From Ptychodera flava (Eukaryota; Hemichordata; Enteropneusta; Ptychoderidae), in the NCBI RefSeq assembly GCF_041260155.1, contig NW_027248277.1, forward strand, positions 25,680,322-25,744,321: a DNA stretch of 64,000 nucleotides, written 5' to 3'. This document shows, in pieces, positions 48,201 to 55,439 of the stretch. Both the position numbers and the translations under genes were made by a program. The notes under the pieces were generated by a model. That model was not told the origin of the DNA. It worked only from the letters and a program-made list of their open reading frames with translations, and did not search any database. Position 1 is the stretch's first letter. Every line of letters starts with the position of its first letter.

Positions 48201-49713
48201 TTTTGTGAGAGTATGGTTGAAAGTTCTGTCTAGAGAAATTTGAGCAAAATCTAAATCTTTCACTTTCGAAGCAGGTACCACCTGAAGCCATGGTTTGACT
48301 TTTGTTTTTCAGTTGGACTATTTCTGCGTTAAAAGTTAACATAAGAAAAACACCTGACCATATTTCTGTGACAACTCGAAAAACAATATTCAACGCATAG
48401 ACCCCGACACCTTCAGATATGATCGCGACTGGTTGATGACTTTTTGCGGCTTACCTGGAGTATTGCTTTATTAACACCGGCATACATCTATAAATATGAA
48501 ATGCCTTTGCTGAAAATGCGGATGCAATCACAGGTCAGAGAATGTAAACCGATTCTCCGTGATGTTAAGCAAGTTATAATTACACAACTGATGATTAAAT
48601 GGAAAACATGTGTACTTTTATGAATACTTACAAGGACATTCGTCAGGAAAGAACGTGGGAGTTTGTTGATCAACATCACAGAGACTACGATATTTATTTG
48701 TTTACCTGAATTTCGTGAATTTCATTACTTGCACGAAAAGCGGGCGTAGGGTGTTTGAAAAGAAACCATACATGTCAGATCCTGTAACAGTAAAAAACAT
48801 TTCGCGGACGCTTGACCAATTTGTTTGGGGTGGTCGGCGTTTGCCCAAAAGTAGGTGCTTATCCAAAGAAATACAAAATTGCAAAGCAAAGAAAGGTCAC
48901 TTCGTCAATGAGATAAAAATTCTTAGTTTAGAACATGGTTGAAGGCAGAAGGCGCAGATAATCTGTAGTACACCAAATACATCAGATACTGTCGCCTACA
49001 TGCGTTCTCTCTGAAGGTTTACGTATAAGTAAAAGTAATGGAGATTACGTTAAAACTGTACATTTCTGGTCAACGAAGGTAGACATCAAAAATGCAGAAA
49101 ATGGAGACTGAACATTGCTTGTTCAGATGCGGGGACATTGAATTACCCTGGCCCTCGCTGTTAAGGACGTGTTGCACCACTCTGTACACTTAACACTGGG
49201 AGGTACTGGCTTCAGATGACCGCTGACCCTACGAGCTCTTTTCCCACAGAGTACATATCCTCCGACGTATATCCTTACTATGCTTTCACTGGAAATACAC
49301 TTTGAAAGGCCTTGATTACGTCCAATACAATTTTTTTTCAAGTTCTGTAAATATTTATACAAAGTAATTGATCTTGGAAGCTTTGAGCAACTACCTATTT
49401 ATATTATCAGGTCGATTGTTAGTACATACACGAATGCTTGTGCGGATGTAGAATTTTCTGTACATTCCTGAAATAGGAGCGAACGGTCTTGAAACCTTAC
49501 AAATTTGGAAATGCGTGATACTTTTTGATGTATAGTAATTTGGTCAGACTTACAAAGTATGCTTCCAATGAACGGCAACCCTCTTGGTCCAGGAGGAAAG
49601 CCAGATGGTATATGCATGCTCCATAGGGCACATATCACCAAGAGCACTATTAGACCCAATGTAACATTGGTTGGGCTGCTGAGAAAGCTCCAGATAGATC
49701 CAATGGAAACCAT
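26236..49713 (-). CDS. Cytochrome P450, CYP2 clan (CYP1/CYP17/CYP2-like), complete 9-exon gene
   Basis: Nine coding exons (49713-49554, 47778-47605, 47038-46945, 46411-46250, 44289-44084, 31364-31239, 30846-30607, 27329-27231, 26489-26236) join with matching phases (1,1,2,2,1,1,1,1) into 504 codons, a normal length for a microsomal P450. In order: an N-terminal membrane anchor (about residues 17-32), the PPGPRGLP hinge, the C-helix WxxxR (W131-R135), the I-helix AGIDTT (308-313), the K-helix ExxR (365-368), the PERF region (420-423) and the heme loop FSAGRRVCPG with ligand Cys447. By family it would be an ER-bound monooxygenase working with NADPH-P450 reductase. The substrate is unknown; DFIPIFRYI resembles CYP1/CYP17 enzymes. 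Intron 5 is 12.7 kb because of nested insertions. No break was seen in any exon. Confidence 0.95.
27231..27329 (-). CDS. P450 exon 8 (beta region before PERF)
   Basis: 99 bases between CCAACTCAG and donor CGCCCAG|GTCAGT. Encodes GYNIPKGTKIMTFFWK, then DERHWKRPEEFRP, the conserved segment between the K-helix and the heme loop. Confidence 0.92.
27498..27935. repeat. 35-36 bp minisatellite, about 12 units
   Basis: Tandem units with the core ATTATTGAGAAC, then TTTATAGAATGCCCTCGCAC. Units are contiguous with no spacer between them and differ by a few bases. Located in P450 intron 7. Confidence 0.92.
27950..28480 (-). mobile_element. LINE ORF2 C-terminal fragment and 3' end (minus strand)
   Basis: The minus strand reads FARFRCGTLQLAI near 28390, then LRDRICTLCNLYENED and YHFSLFYSDLRQEHLPVYF. 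This is the Cys-rich LINE C-terminus with one in-frame stop, followed by 3' sequence ending in a short TAG/TAA-rich tail at about 27950-27970. It belongs to the same general group as the fragment at 19600-19830. Confidence 0.68.
28640..29645 (+). mobile_element. Decayed LINE reverse transcriptase fragment (plus strand)
   Basis: Reverse transcriptase motifs in order: FEAVLNKQLVSFLDKYDIL with QY and a stop near 28770; FVDLKQAFDTIDHDIL at about 28838-28890; GVPHGSIVVPILFLVYINDI; LYADDTSIV near 29110; then KLTVNVDKTNYMIIKT. After a stop at 29288 the frame resumes at about 29367 with LYNAFILPHIMYCLKIWGNT. The LFLVYINDI and YADD blocks mark a jockey/CR1-group LINE. The 5' end and endonuclease are missing. 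Its antisense orientation relative to the P450 gene fits an intronic insertion. Confidence 0.88.
29645..30172 (+). mobile_element. Penelope-like retroelement fragment
   Basis: The coding remnant reads ENDFKTRYRNHITSFRHV, then NSTELSKHVWTLKDNN and CNLCLTEKF, ending near RNELVSSCRHRSKTLL. This is the C-terminal half of the GIY-YIG endonuclease domain of Penelope-like elements. A 3' terminal region follows, closing with a hammerhead ribozyme motif (30120-30172), a known PLE feature. The element is truncated and broken, a fossil copy directly abutting the LINE fragment. Confidence 0.75.
30120..30172 (+). ncRNA. Hammerhead ribozyme motif in PLE terminal region
   Basis: CTGATGA (30128-30134), then a perfect 7-bp stem II (GTGAGTC/GACTCAC, loop TCGC), then GAAA (30153-30156), then a minimal palindromic stem III (CAAC/GTTG) and a UA cleavage position. 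Stem I is weak: a C-C mismatch, then about four pairs (AGTCT upstream with AGAT downstream). All conserved core bases are present. Penelope-like elements are known to carry minimal hammerheads of this type. Confidence 0.75.
30203..30337. repeat. (TA)n then (TG)n microsatellite
   Basis: About 44 TA units (30203-30291), then an imperfect TG tract to about 30337, directly after the Penelope-like 3' end. Confidence 0.96.
30465..30532. mobile_element. Diverged half-copy of the 21803 foldback MITE
   Basis: Begins GGGGTTATTACAAGAAGTTT and follows the left half of 21803-21947 with substitutions through GCATCGTATTCTGGTGAT and TTTTGACGGG. The right half is absent. Confidence 0.6.
30607..30846 (-). CDS. 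P450 exon 7 (I-helix to K-helix)
   Basis: 240 bases ending at CAGTCG|GTAAGG. Encodes GIDTTVNILNFCVAYL (oxygen-activation motif), the J-helix and EAVINEVLRIRTVLP with ExxR, then LGVPHETLEDTSV. Starts in phase 1, so that Ala308 is split across the intron. Confidence 0.95.
31239..31364 (-). CDS. P450 exon 6
   Basis: 126 bases between TTTTTTTCAG and GACTTCTTCGGAG|GTAACA. Encodes NASDFIYEILKTKKEAI, then ENIADVLTDLNVIHSLSDFF, the H-helix region leading into the I-helix. Confidence 0.93.
31539..31563 (+). repeat. 25-bp terminal inverted repeat, left end of intron 5 insertion
   Basis: TCAGTCACAATCAGGGTGC plus CTCTAGA; its exact complement lies at 43860-43884. It lies 175 bases beyond exon 6, while the right end lies 199 bases short of exon 5. 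Confidence 0.85.
31564..32640. mobile_element. Left arm of the TIR-bounded intronic element
   Basis: Noncoding. Contains the motif GTCACGGACACTACAC (32464; a variant at 32094) and a 60-base block around ATTAAACAAACTTGGTAGAG (32552-32610) that recurs at 42569-42630. Both are also in the right arm (42480-43859). No transposase was found. Confidence 0.5.
32681..33023. mobile_element. 343-bp non-autonomous DNA transposon, hAT-like ends
   Basis: Ends are CAGTGTTCGAAAT and ATTTCGAACACTG, perfect 13-base inverted repeats. The 7-base direct repeat CTAACTC flanks both sides (32674-32680, 33024-33030), a target-site duplication close to the 8 bp expected for hAT elements. Sub-terminal copies of ACCAGTC/GACTGGT repeat inside. 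Confidence 0.85.
33031..34559. other. Intron 5 filler, nothing recognised
   Basis: AT-rich, with no long open frame or known repeat motif. It lies inside the TIR-bounded block. Confidence 0.5.
34560..34985 (+). repeat. 226-bp satellite, diverged left flank of the array
   Basis: About two degenerate units, including one AGGTCAAAGGTCA (34808) and the landmark ATCAGATCTCTAGCTCTATT. The array is interrupted at 34985 by a LINE and resumes at 38545. Confidence 0.85.
34986..38544 (-). mobile_element. Full-length LINE (L2/CR1 group), apparently intact, inserted in satellite array
   Basis: Spans from a roughly 120-base 5' leader (38544-38425), through one intact ORF (38424-35194), to a 3' UTR of about 200 bases ending in TTTAGAAGAATAAATTATTA and an (ATT)n tail at 34998-35015. 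Both boundaries are fixed because the interrupted satellite sequence continues on each side, at nearly adjacent unit positions. It lies in the same orientation as the host P450 gene. No frameshift or stop is seen, so the insertion is probably recent. Confidence 0.9.
35194..38424 (-). CDS. LINE ORF2: APE endonuclease plus reverse transcriptase, 1076 aa
   Basis: Residues 1-15 are hydrophobic (MLLSLCFIGLILYLL), then comes a basic linker. An AP-type endonuclease (about 126-350) starts LTLWNARSMTNK, with TESW, GDFNIHVDD near 276 and SDHAAIHF near 338. The reverse transcriptase follows: LLDLSAAFDTIDHD (about 700), YGVPQGAVLGPSLFSLYV, and FADDSQLY near 793 with both catalytic aspartates. The C-terminal region has IDYCNSLLFGLP, LQALHWLPV and FGD-like YGDRAFSVCAPKLWNKLP, typical of L2/CR1 elements. 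It would nick target DNA and prime reverse transcription of its own RNA. No separate ORF1 is present. Confidence 0.93.
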   Translation of the reverse strand: MLLSLCFIGLILYLLESDFSGREVGVDESTRMVIQYGRRELLCIRDETPALVSIDFSFQDCTFKRYSRRWKRPRGKRAGWKVKNPRHKIKTVVDVFIRPLFHPRRPVGNLVKIGRRSKYDLKECMNLTLWNARSMTNKIAAVCDSILTNQTDIFVLTESWINEKNGALVDADFGSSMDGYVTHHMPRSKRRGGGICVVIRSNVKVKKNSPGVFKTFEYMDLNIQSNNETIHLMAVYRPPYSPKNKLTISQFLIEFGTLLESSILSPGRLVITGDFNIHVDDPNCLDATKFKDLLMSFGLVQHVRGPTHKNGHTLDLVITRAADICMSNFRTDYCLPSDHAAIHFTSNIVRPSPSKTVKQHRILKNIDLNRLKDLVTTSIQSLDDNMNVHDLAVFYRTTLTNALDELAPLKTKVMRDKPRAPWFSNELLDERRVLRSLERKFLKSGLEVHRQSFVTVRALYNIHLNECKVAYHRNRIENADSRSLFAIVDEIAGGKKSSANILPEMETALIPDAFADFFVRKISLIRSSLVSSSPYDDVSTPCQSKLMNFTPLTIADVTRVVNQMSTKTSAIDPMPTSLVKDCIESLAPLLAKIVNESFARGTFPQDCKSAIVRPLIKKSGLDRNELKNYRPVSNCLFLDKFIEKCAHIQFTKYLGENSLFGRFQSAYREGHSTETALLRVHNDIMLSLNRRVDVVLILLDLSAAFDTIDHDILIERLRHRFGFEGPVLDWVRSFMDGRTQQISIGGSMVSNAHVLKYGVPQGAVLGPSLFSLYVSPLEDIIVRHGLQTVIFADDSQLYITCDSPTSSVTASIEACVDEIRHWMRANLLALNDSKTEIIWFSSKNRKSELRGLAPDIRIGESFVRPSDKVRDLGVILDSGATLSPQVASVCCAASHALWRIGKIRKFLDQHSAEKLVHAFVTSRIDYCNSLLFGLPDYEINKLQLIQNSAARLVARIRVRDRCHMTPVLQALHWLPVEQRIQFKILCLTFKIIHCNSAPRYLTDLITVRMPIRENMRSNSSVSLIQPKIKTNKSYGDRAFSVCAPKLWNKLPEAIRSTNTFNNFKSQVKTYLFKTAF
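38545..41395 (+). repeat. Tandem satellite, 226-bp unit, about 12 units
   Basis: The landmark AGGTCAAAGG recurs at 38813, 39039, 39265, 39491, then 39999, 40225, 40451, 40677, 40903, 41129; the last, slightly mutated, copy is at 41355. The period is exactly 226 bases apart from one insertion at about 39693-39974. Units are very similar to each other and more diverged at both edges. Each carries AGGTCAAAGGTCA (a DR1 hormone-receptor-type direct repeat), a third AGGTCA, and usually the palindrome GTCACGTGAC. No protein is encoded. Confidence 0.97.
39693..39974. mobile_element. 282-bp insertion within the satellite array
   Basis: Interrupts one satellite unit between CTGAGT(T) and GGACAAATATG. 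It contains an 84-codon plus-strand frame without recognisable motif and no clear inverted ends. Spacing shows that it adds 282 bases to the 226-base period. The family is unknown. Confidence 0.7.
41396..42140. repeat. Unclassified repeat with (CAGACATA)n tail
   Basis: After the array a different sequence holds a short internal duplication (CTTATACATGGGAGTCTATG twice at 41563-41611) and ends in an octamer microsatellite, CAGACATA (42041-42140). The 126-codon plus frame at 41516-41896 shows no motif. Confidence 0.7.
42388..42446 (+). ncRNA. Hammerhead-like ribozyme motif, orphan
   Basis: CTGATGA (42398-42404), a perfect 6-bp stem II (GGAACC/GGTTCC with an 8-base loop), then GAAAC (42426-42430) and CCGTTAA. 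The core is complete, but stems I and III pair poorly. No Penelope coding remnant is seen next to it, so it may be a solo terminal repeat of such an element or a decayed retrozyme-like sequence. Confidence 0.55.
42480..43859. mobile_element. Right arm of the TIR-bounded intronic element
   Basis: Contains the 42569-42630 block shared with 32552-32610 and three nearby copies of GTCACGGACA(C/A)TACA (43104-43131, 43278), plus an inverted copy at 42743. AT-rich, with no transposase. It ends at the inverted repeat 43860-43884. Confidence 0.5.
43860..43884 (-). repeat. 25-bp terminal inverted repeat, right end of intron 5 insertion
   Basis: Exact complement of 31539-31563 (TCTAGAGCACCCTG, then ATTGTGACTGA). 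No obvious target-site duplication flanks the pair. Confidence 0.85.
44084..44289 (-). CDS. P450 exon 5
   Basis: 206 bases between TTTTCCTTTAG and GGAGAAG|GTATGG. Encodes YELEDSGFKTCFNYIND, then LVADFIPIFRYITTKTVREM and DNLIEFLKSEVDDHEKN (F to G helix region; substrate-recognition sites in the family). The DFIPIFRY segment most resembles CYP1/CYP17 proteins. Confidence 0.94.
44860..45550 (-). mobile_element. LINE ORF2 C-terminal fragment, minus strand, in P450 intron 4
   Basis: Reads HWLPVHHRIVYKLLLITYKA, then LNGQAPQYLRNLI and RRRSFSVAAPVLWNSLPLDI, the canonical end of L2/CR1 LINE proteins. A more damaged part lies upstream to about 45548, and a TATC/TAGA simple tail is at 44868-44890. Confidence 0.85.
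46250..46411 (-). CDS. P450 exon 4
   Basis: 162 bases; acceptor CCAATTTCTAG, donor GGCAAGTT|GTAAGT. Encodes KYTTTGKLETLIREHVFPRL, then TVINIMASVCFGK (D to E helices). Confidence 0.93.
46697..46907. mobile_element. MITE, second copy of the 12128 family
   Basis: 211 bases in reverse orientation to 12128-12345, sharing GGATGGTGAAGTAATG and CATCTGCTTTTCTTTTTACA. Terminal inverted repeats are weaker. Located in P450 intron 3. Confidence 0.75.
46945..47038 (-). CDS. P450 exon 3 (C-helix)
   Basis: 94 bases; acceptor TTTTTCAAG, donor GCGATCAG|GTAGG. Encodes EITSDGGEGILFGNFTPKWQ then AMRKISCKAI, with the heme-propionate-contacting WxxxR. Confidence 0.93.
47605..47778 (-). CDS. P450 exon 2
   Basis: 174 bases; acceptor ATATTTCAG, donor TACACCG|GTGAGA. 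Encodes LGEDPIGVFEGLAKTYGDIF, then NIELVREALVQKQDAFAGR (A/B helices). There is no internal start codon in frame, so it is found only through splicing context and similarity. Confidence 0.93.
47955..48260 (+). repeat. Dispersed repeat family R1, copy 2 (diverged)
   Basis: Contains TATTCGGACTC and the core GTTAACATAGTGGTGGCAGC, followed by AAATTCAAATATC, in the same order as in 24235-24560. Within P450 intron 1. Confidence 0.65.
48261..49553. other. P450 intron 1, 5' part
   Basis: No gene or known repeat recognised beyond short frames on both strands. Confidence 0.6.
49554..49713 (-). CDS. P450 exon 1 (membrane anchor)
   Basis: The ATG at 49713 opens MVSIGSIWSFLSSPTNVTLG, then LIVLLVICALW (membrane segment) and FPPGPRGLPFIGSIL, the proline-rich hinge, ending at ATACTTT|GTAAG. 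Just upstream on the minus strand, CCTCTTTCAG (AG at 49732-49731) looks like a 3' splice site 18 bases before the ATG, suggesting a non-coding leader exon further upstream. Confidence 0.94.
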
Positions 49714-49733
49714 TCTGTAGAATTACCAAGCTG

Positions 49734-50559
49734 AAAGAGGAAAGAATTAGTTAACGCATCACACAGTATTCAGGACTTACGTACATCTGACACTTAAAAC
49801 TCAAAAATCTGTCCTGCAACGTTATCGTGCTTATTTGACAGTCTTGCCTCTGCCACAGAAGGAATTAACTATATCTTTTGTGGTAGTTCAGTGTAGAATT
49901 GATATTCACTTAAAGACGGTTAAGATACTGTGCACCTTGAATCCCAGCTGTTGCCCATACAAATTTTGACGTGGTGGCTATCTGGTTCAGGGCCCGAGAA
50001 CCGGATACCCACCACGTCTGTCAATATTCACCATAAACGAGGACGATAGAACTTCAAAGAATGCGCCAAATCAGGCTGGCAGGAACGCAAACAAATTATC
50101 TCCACTAGATCCCAAAGTCTACACTTGGCCCTTCTTAGTATTGTTCTGCACTCCCACCTGGTCAGTCCGCAACGACTGGATTTTCGGTTGTTTGAGAACG
50201 GTGCCGCTAACAGTAACAATGTATCCATTGTCAATTGAGTTGAAACGGATACTAGCAAACTGTTAAAAATGTATGTTATGTTGTAAAATACCCAGGGCAC
50301 CATTTATTTTGTCGAAAATGAAAAGAAATGCGTTGCGATACAAGATAATTTCGATTATTAAGCCCCAGAGTCCCACAAACCAAGGCCACACATAAACGTG
50401 TTTGCGTATGTCCTTACGTTCTAAGCTGACATATCATGCACCAATATACGGATTACATGTCAGCGACGAGTGTTACGCTTGTGATCGTGTCGATCGGTAC
50501 GAAGGTACTCATGTATAAATGGTCAAGTTCAAGTTACTTGAATGACTTCAGAGATCTAC
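49734..50559. other. P450 upstream region
   Basis: Presumed promoter or leader region on the minus strand. I see no clear TATA box or named binding-site cluster. A 91-codon minus frame (50028-50303) shows no motif. Confidence 0.4.
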
Positions 50560-51165
50560 CGTACAGAACCTTTCATCTAAGACGCATTGCACGTATTCGT
50601 AAATATTTATCAAGGTCTGCCACAGAACAACTTGTCCATGCTTTTGTCACATCTCGTTTTGATTTCTGTAACTCTCTGTTGTATGGACTTCCGAATAATT
50701 TAATCATTCAGATTCAACGTATTCAAAACATGGCTGCAAGAATTGAAACTCGTTTAAAAATCTCTCTTCATATCACCCCTGTTCTGTACATTGGTTACCG
50801 GTGACACCTGACTTTTAAGTGTATTCATGGGCTTGCTACGAGTTATCTTTCAAATACGATCTCACTCTATGTTCCATGTCGCAACTTGAGGTCAGCTGAC
50901 CAGTTCAGACTTTGTCTGGTGCGATCGCGCACAAAGAAGTATGGAGATCGTTCGTTCAGTGTAGCAGCTCCCATACTCTGAATACTCTTCTATTAGATAT
51001 TCGGCGTTCTCCTAGCCTGTCAATTTTTAAAACTAATGTTAAAACGTTCCTTTTTAAATCTGCATTTTAGACTTTGGTTTTAGATATGTATATTTTATCA
51101 CAGCGTCCTTGATCACTTTGTTGTGGATATTGACGCTTTATAAATAAATAATTATTATTATCATC
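50560..51165 (+). mobile_element. LINE ORF2 C-terminal fragment with 3' end, plus strand
   Basis: Reads RIARIRKYLSRSATEQLVHA, then RFDFCNSLLYGLP and QRIQNMAAR. After a frameshift it continues YGDRSFSVAAP and ends near FKTNVKTFLFKSAF, the L2/CR1 C-terminus. The 3' end has GACGCTTTATAAATAAATAA followed by an ATT-rich tail. It is related to, but not a copy of, the LINE at 34986. Confidence 0.85.
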
Positions 51166-51404
51166 ATTAAAAAACTGATGTTTTCTGCGTTGTTATGGAC
51201 AAAGGTCTACCATTCACAAGCGCAGAACATTCCGGCCAGAGGGATATAAAACTAATTTAAAACACAAATTGACCGACCTCGCCTGTTTGTAAGCGCCAGC
51301 GTTCCCGGGGTCAAGGATTCGCTCCGCCCATACCCCGACCCGTACCTCCATCCCATCTTTGCACGTAGCCGGTGGTTAGTAACTGTTTTTATTTTCATAA
51401 TGAT

Positions 51405-51750
51405 AATAATAATGCGTTCTTATATAGCGCGCATATCCACAAGTTCATGTGCTCAAGGCGCTTTACAATTATTATTACCCCAGGTCACTGGACCTAATAT
51501 GATACCACTCAACTCCCTAGGGGTGGGGGGCAAACAACAGCACACATATGCAGCCAATAAGCGCAGCAGAGCTAAACGCATACATTAAAACCACTGTCCT
51601 AACAGGTACCCATCACTCCGGGTGGGTAGAAGCAATGAGGAATAAAGTGACTTGCTCAAGGACACAACACCATAGCCATGCCGGGGCTCCAACTCACCAT
51701 CCTGTGATCGTGCGTTCACAGCTCTAGCCATTTGGCATGATGGCTTAGTA
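51405..51750. repeat. Dispersed repeat with TATAGCGC and CAAGGCGCTTTAC motifs
   Basis: TTCTTATATAGCGC, then CTCAAGGCGCTTTACA near the start, and later GTACCCATCACTCCGGGTGG with CTTGCTCAAGGACACAACAC. This is a motif series I associate with short interspersed repeats in marine deuterostome genomes. It has no open frame and no firm class. Confidence 0.55.
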
Positions 51751-52429
51751 TATCTATGTAAGATATATAATATGGTCCAATTTTTATATATGTTGTAGTA
51801 TAATTCTCATATGCTGATTTATTCACTATATTAAATCACAGGCAAACAGAAATAAAATGCTCGAATACCGGCTAGTCTGTGTAACGCAAGGAACACACAG
51901 AGGCTGTACGCAACATCACGGTAGCATTGCCAGCCAACTTCAAGTACGCCGCGATTGACGGTGGGTAGGGCCTTTGCAGTACCCATCAGTCCCAAACTGC
52001 CCCTTAAGGTGAGTGGAACCAAGTTTTGTTGACTAATCAATGACAAGATATGTTTACGACAGATAAACGTCCTTGTAATGGGGTGTAAACTAAAAAAGAG
52101 TCGAGAGGCTAGGTTAGGTTGTAAATTCATTTTGTTTACTCTAATCAATCAGAGCATGAAGAAAAGGAGAGGAACTGGTAAAGAAAACAGTGAGACACAC
52201 TAAATACGTCAGGGCCGCCTGAGCATAGCCGTGCTACATGGTGCATACTTGGATAATTGTAATTATTCACATTTGCAGGTGCAACATATTCACATGCAGT
52301 CGTACCCTAATATTTCAATAGAGTCAAAACATAGACATTACTCATACCATTTGCGCCACGACTGTGAATTCATATGAGTCCACATAAATACAGGCTTGCT
52401 GATTATGAGAAATGGATTTTTGACTGTAT

Positions 52430-52635
52430 TCGTCTTAGACTTGGTTCAAGTCGGTGAATTTAAAAAAAAATCATTTATAATAGTTTCTCTTTTGTCTCTC
52501 CTATTGCGTACCAAAATATTTGGAATTTGGCAGCCCAGGCCAAGTTTTCCCAGCGATTGAATGCATGAGTCTGCGCAGTAGTGAGTTAGTTTCTGCCGAA
52601 TTCACCGACTTGGACTTCTTGCACAGTACAGGCGG
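52430..52635. mobile_element. Foldback MITE, copy 1
   Basis: Left end AGACTTGGTTCAAGTCGGTG, right end CACCGACTTGGACTTCTTGC, roughly inverted. A second copy with opposite internal order lies at 53325-53510. Confidence 0.55.
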
Positions 52636-52794
52636 TGAGACGGACTGTGTACACAGTGACGTCAAACAAATACAAAATTATTGACACCTCCCGCCATTAT
52701 TCTGGCGAATAAGAAGAACGCATGCTAATAAACCTCTGCATATATTAAAAACTTTGTTGTCGTCTCCATGCATATGTTGTGCAAAGCCACTCGA

Positions 52795-52875
52795 CATCGA
52801 GTACATCGGGCACGGTTGAGCCTCTCCGCCAGGTGACTGGGTACCGAACGTTGTGACTTCCAACCCGATTGAAAC
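52795..52875 (+). repeat. Diverged tRNA-SINE fragment
   Basis: CCTCTCCGCCAGGTGA, then CCAACCCGATTGAAA, matches the 3' half of the tRNA-like units at 4704 and 17545 at reduced similarity; box A is missing. Confidence 0.45.
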
Positions 52876-53324
52876 CACCGTATTTACAACTGATCGGTCG
52901 ACCGTCACTAATCATGAAAGAAAGATTGTTTAGAGTTGCACTGAGGGAAAAGATGTGTTCGTCTGCGCACCAGTTTGCTGGATTGCTGCATGATCTGCAA
53001 CTCACATGAGTGTGCAGAAAGAGGCCAAGACTTGCACCGACGGCAATCTCTATTTCTTCATCCTTGAAAAACCGGCGACCATATGGCATTTTGCAACATG
53101 GGCCCCAAAACAACAAAGATATTTTCACCCGCTTTGGGTGCTACAACAGAGGTTGTGCTGACTTTTGAGGAGCGATCACACTCGACATTTTGTGAACAAC
53201 GCCATGTGAGTTTCGTCTCGCTTGGATCAAAAGTCACTCCTCCCCATATGCAAAATACAGTGATGTCATCTTGTGAATAATATATGGGTAAATAAAAACG
53301 TCATCTCATGAATATTTTATAGCA

Positions 53325-53510
53325 ACGCAGATCGTGCAAGAAAGCCAAGTCTGTGATTCCGGCAGAAACTCACAGCGTTCACCCCACTCATCGCGTCCAC
53401 TCGACTCACGCGTTTCACATGAAAACAAAATACAAACCATCGCGTTCACTCCACTCAAACATTCACAAATCACAGACTTGAACCAAGTCTATATTCGTCT
53501 GTACTTTATT
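53325..53510. mobile_element. Foldback MITE, copy 2
   Basis: GCAAGAAAGCCAAGTCTGTG at the left and CACAGACTTGAACCAAGTCT at the right pair with the ends of the copy at 52430-52635 in inverted orientation. Confidence 0.5.
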
Positions 53511-55439
53511 CCGCTACAAATTCGTGTTCAGGCAATAATCCATACTCAGTCTGATACTGTAAACAATAAAGAGTGATGGTTCATGCACTGATGCTATCCA
53601 TGGTCACGAACATCGATAAAACAACGTAGTGGAAGTGCCCAGCATTAAAACCTTCCCCCAATAGGCCATTACCGATGTATGATTAACGATCTCATTGAGT
53701 TAGCAAATTTAGCAAGAAATTGATAAAATATTGTACAAAAACTAAAGTCATGAGTCACAAAATGAACAACACTGATTGACTTCGAGTCAAGGAACACCCA
53801 TGCCTTACATCAAATTGATCAAATCATTGGTTTTAAAGAAAAATTTAAAATACTTATTTTGACCCCAAAGCTAAAAAATCGACTTTAGAATAATTCAATC
53901 GAAATGAGAGAAAAATTTTTAGAGAGCATCCATCCAGTTGACCATCCCACCAAAAATTTAAAATATTTAAGATTTGTTTAACTAAACCTTTGAGCGCCAA
54001 AGTCACTTCTGTCCCGTTTGTGTACTTTAGTTGGAAAAATTCAGATATTATAGTTGTTTTCTTTATACTTTTATCCCATGATGGGCTGATTGTGTGAAAA
54101 GAAAGACAGAAGGGAATGTTTTTAGCCAAGGTTACCTAGCTGAAGAATTGAACTACCGATTTCTGTTAAAATATGGACAGTTCTGGCAAGCAGCGGGCAT
54201 TCTTTGTGTGGGTTCACCAACAGTGGACAGAGCTTTTTTGTCTAAAACGGTACTGATAATCAACTATCCTGGGCACTTCTCTTTTGTGGAAAAGTACAGA
54301 TAACTGGAATGCATAATTAGTTAAGAGACTTGCCTGGTAAAAGAAATTACAAAAGTAAGGAATTTTATCTCCTGCAAACGTTCATACAGTGCCACCTGTG
54401 GCGGGGGTCTAGAGGTCATCGTGTAGGCTTGTCCTATCCTCTTTTGCCCTGAGACGGTCCTGCACTACTGCCATTTCGGCAGCTGGACCTCATCTGAACA
54501 GCGATTGCAGGGGATAAAGTGTCCAATATCAAAAGTAAGCAACATTGTTCAAACAATAGACACGAGACAAACAGCAGACTAAGTATAAATTGATTTAAAA
54601 GGGAGTTCATTCCATTAAATTTGGGGCTGCGACAGAAAAGGTACTGTAGCCGTATTTTTTAGTTGTCTAGTTGGTGAAATTCCTAAATGAAGCTATTTTT
54701 GCAACGAAAATACATCTACAATCGTGCTGGTGTGCACTGTTTGACGTCTCCCTGGAAGGTAGCGCCATGGCGATGTGCGAGCAATTCGAGACAATTTTTA
54801 CTCTTACCCGCATATAGTTTTAGAACTGTTCATTTCTCTTGCTTTTTACCAGTCCCTGGCAACCCAAAAAGTTAATTAGGCCAACGGCACCTGTTCCATG
54901 CTGCTAAAATTATGTGTGGCATAATGCGCTCATGTCGTTCAATCGTTCATATATGTTGAAGCCAATGGTCCAAGTTCCGTTAAATATCTGAACGATTGCA
55001 CGACGCGAGTGCGTTATCTGGCTTACAGCACGTCAACAACACCGGGCCATGAGTGTTGACCAATCTAATTCGGCCGATATAATTTGTGGAAGGGAAAAGC
55101 TTAGTAGCTAATCACTATATTGAATGTGCCCACCTGTGTATAATACTTCTTTATTGGCAAGGATTGAAGATACGGAAACTCGTGAGGGAACACCATGCTG
55201 AGTGGCAGCGATGATCAATTGTTCATTACACGTTGCCATGTGTGAAAGTTCGGGGAAAACAGAGTACCACACGAACCACAACTCAAAGGGTGCTGTTGAT
55301 GGTGTTTTTGATGGTCTGGACAAACAACTAATTGGTGAAACAACATGGCATGGAATTTCTGCTGTCAGATTATTCATGCTATAAATTATTGTTGTTGAAT
55401 TAGGCCAAAGTAAGTAGCTTTAGTAAGTAGCGCGCGTAG
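53511..55439. other. Spacer, no gene recognised
   Basis: Contains several 60-90 codon frames on both strands. One at 55202-55384 (plus) includes KGAVDGVFDGLD, faintly like an F5/8-type lectin strand, but without flanking support it is not called. Confidence 0.45.

Noticed and set aside
55202-55384. Possible F5/8-type lectin exon (KGAVDGVFDGLD)
   Set aside because: Only a dozen suggestive residues, with no supporting splice sites or neighbouring exons.
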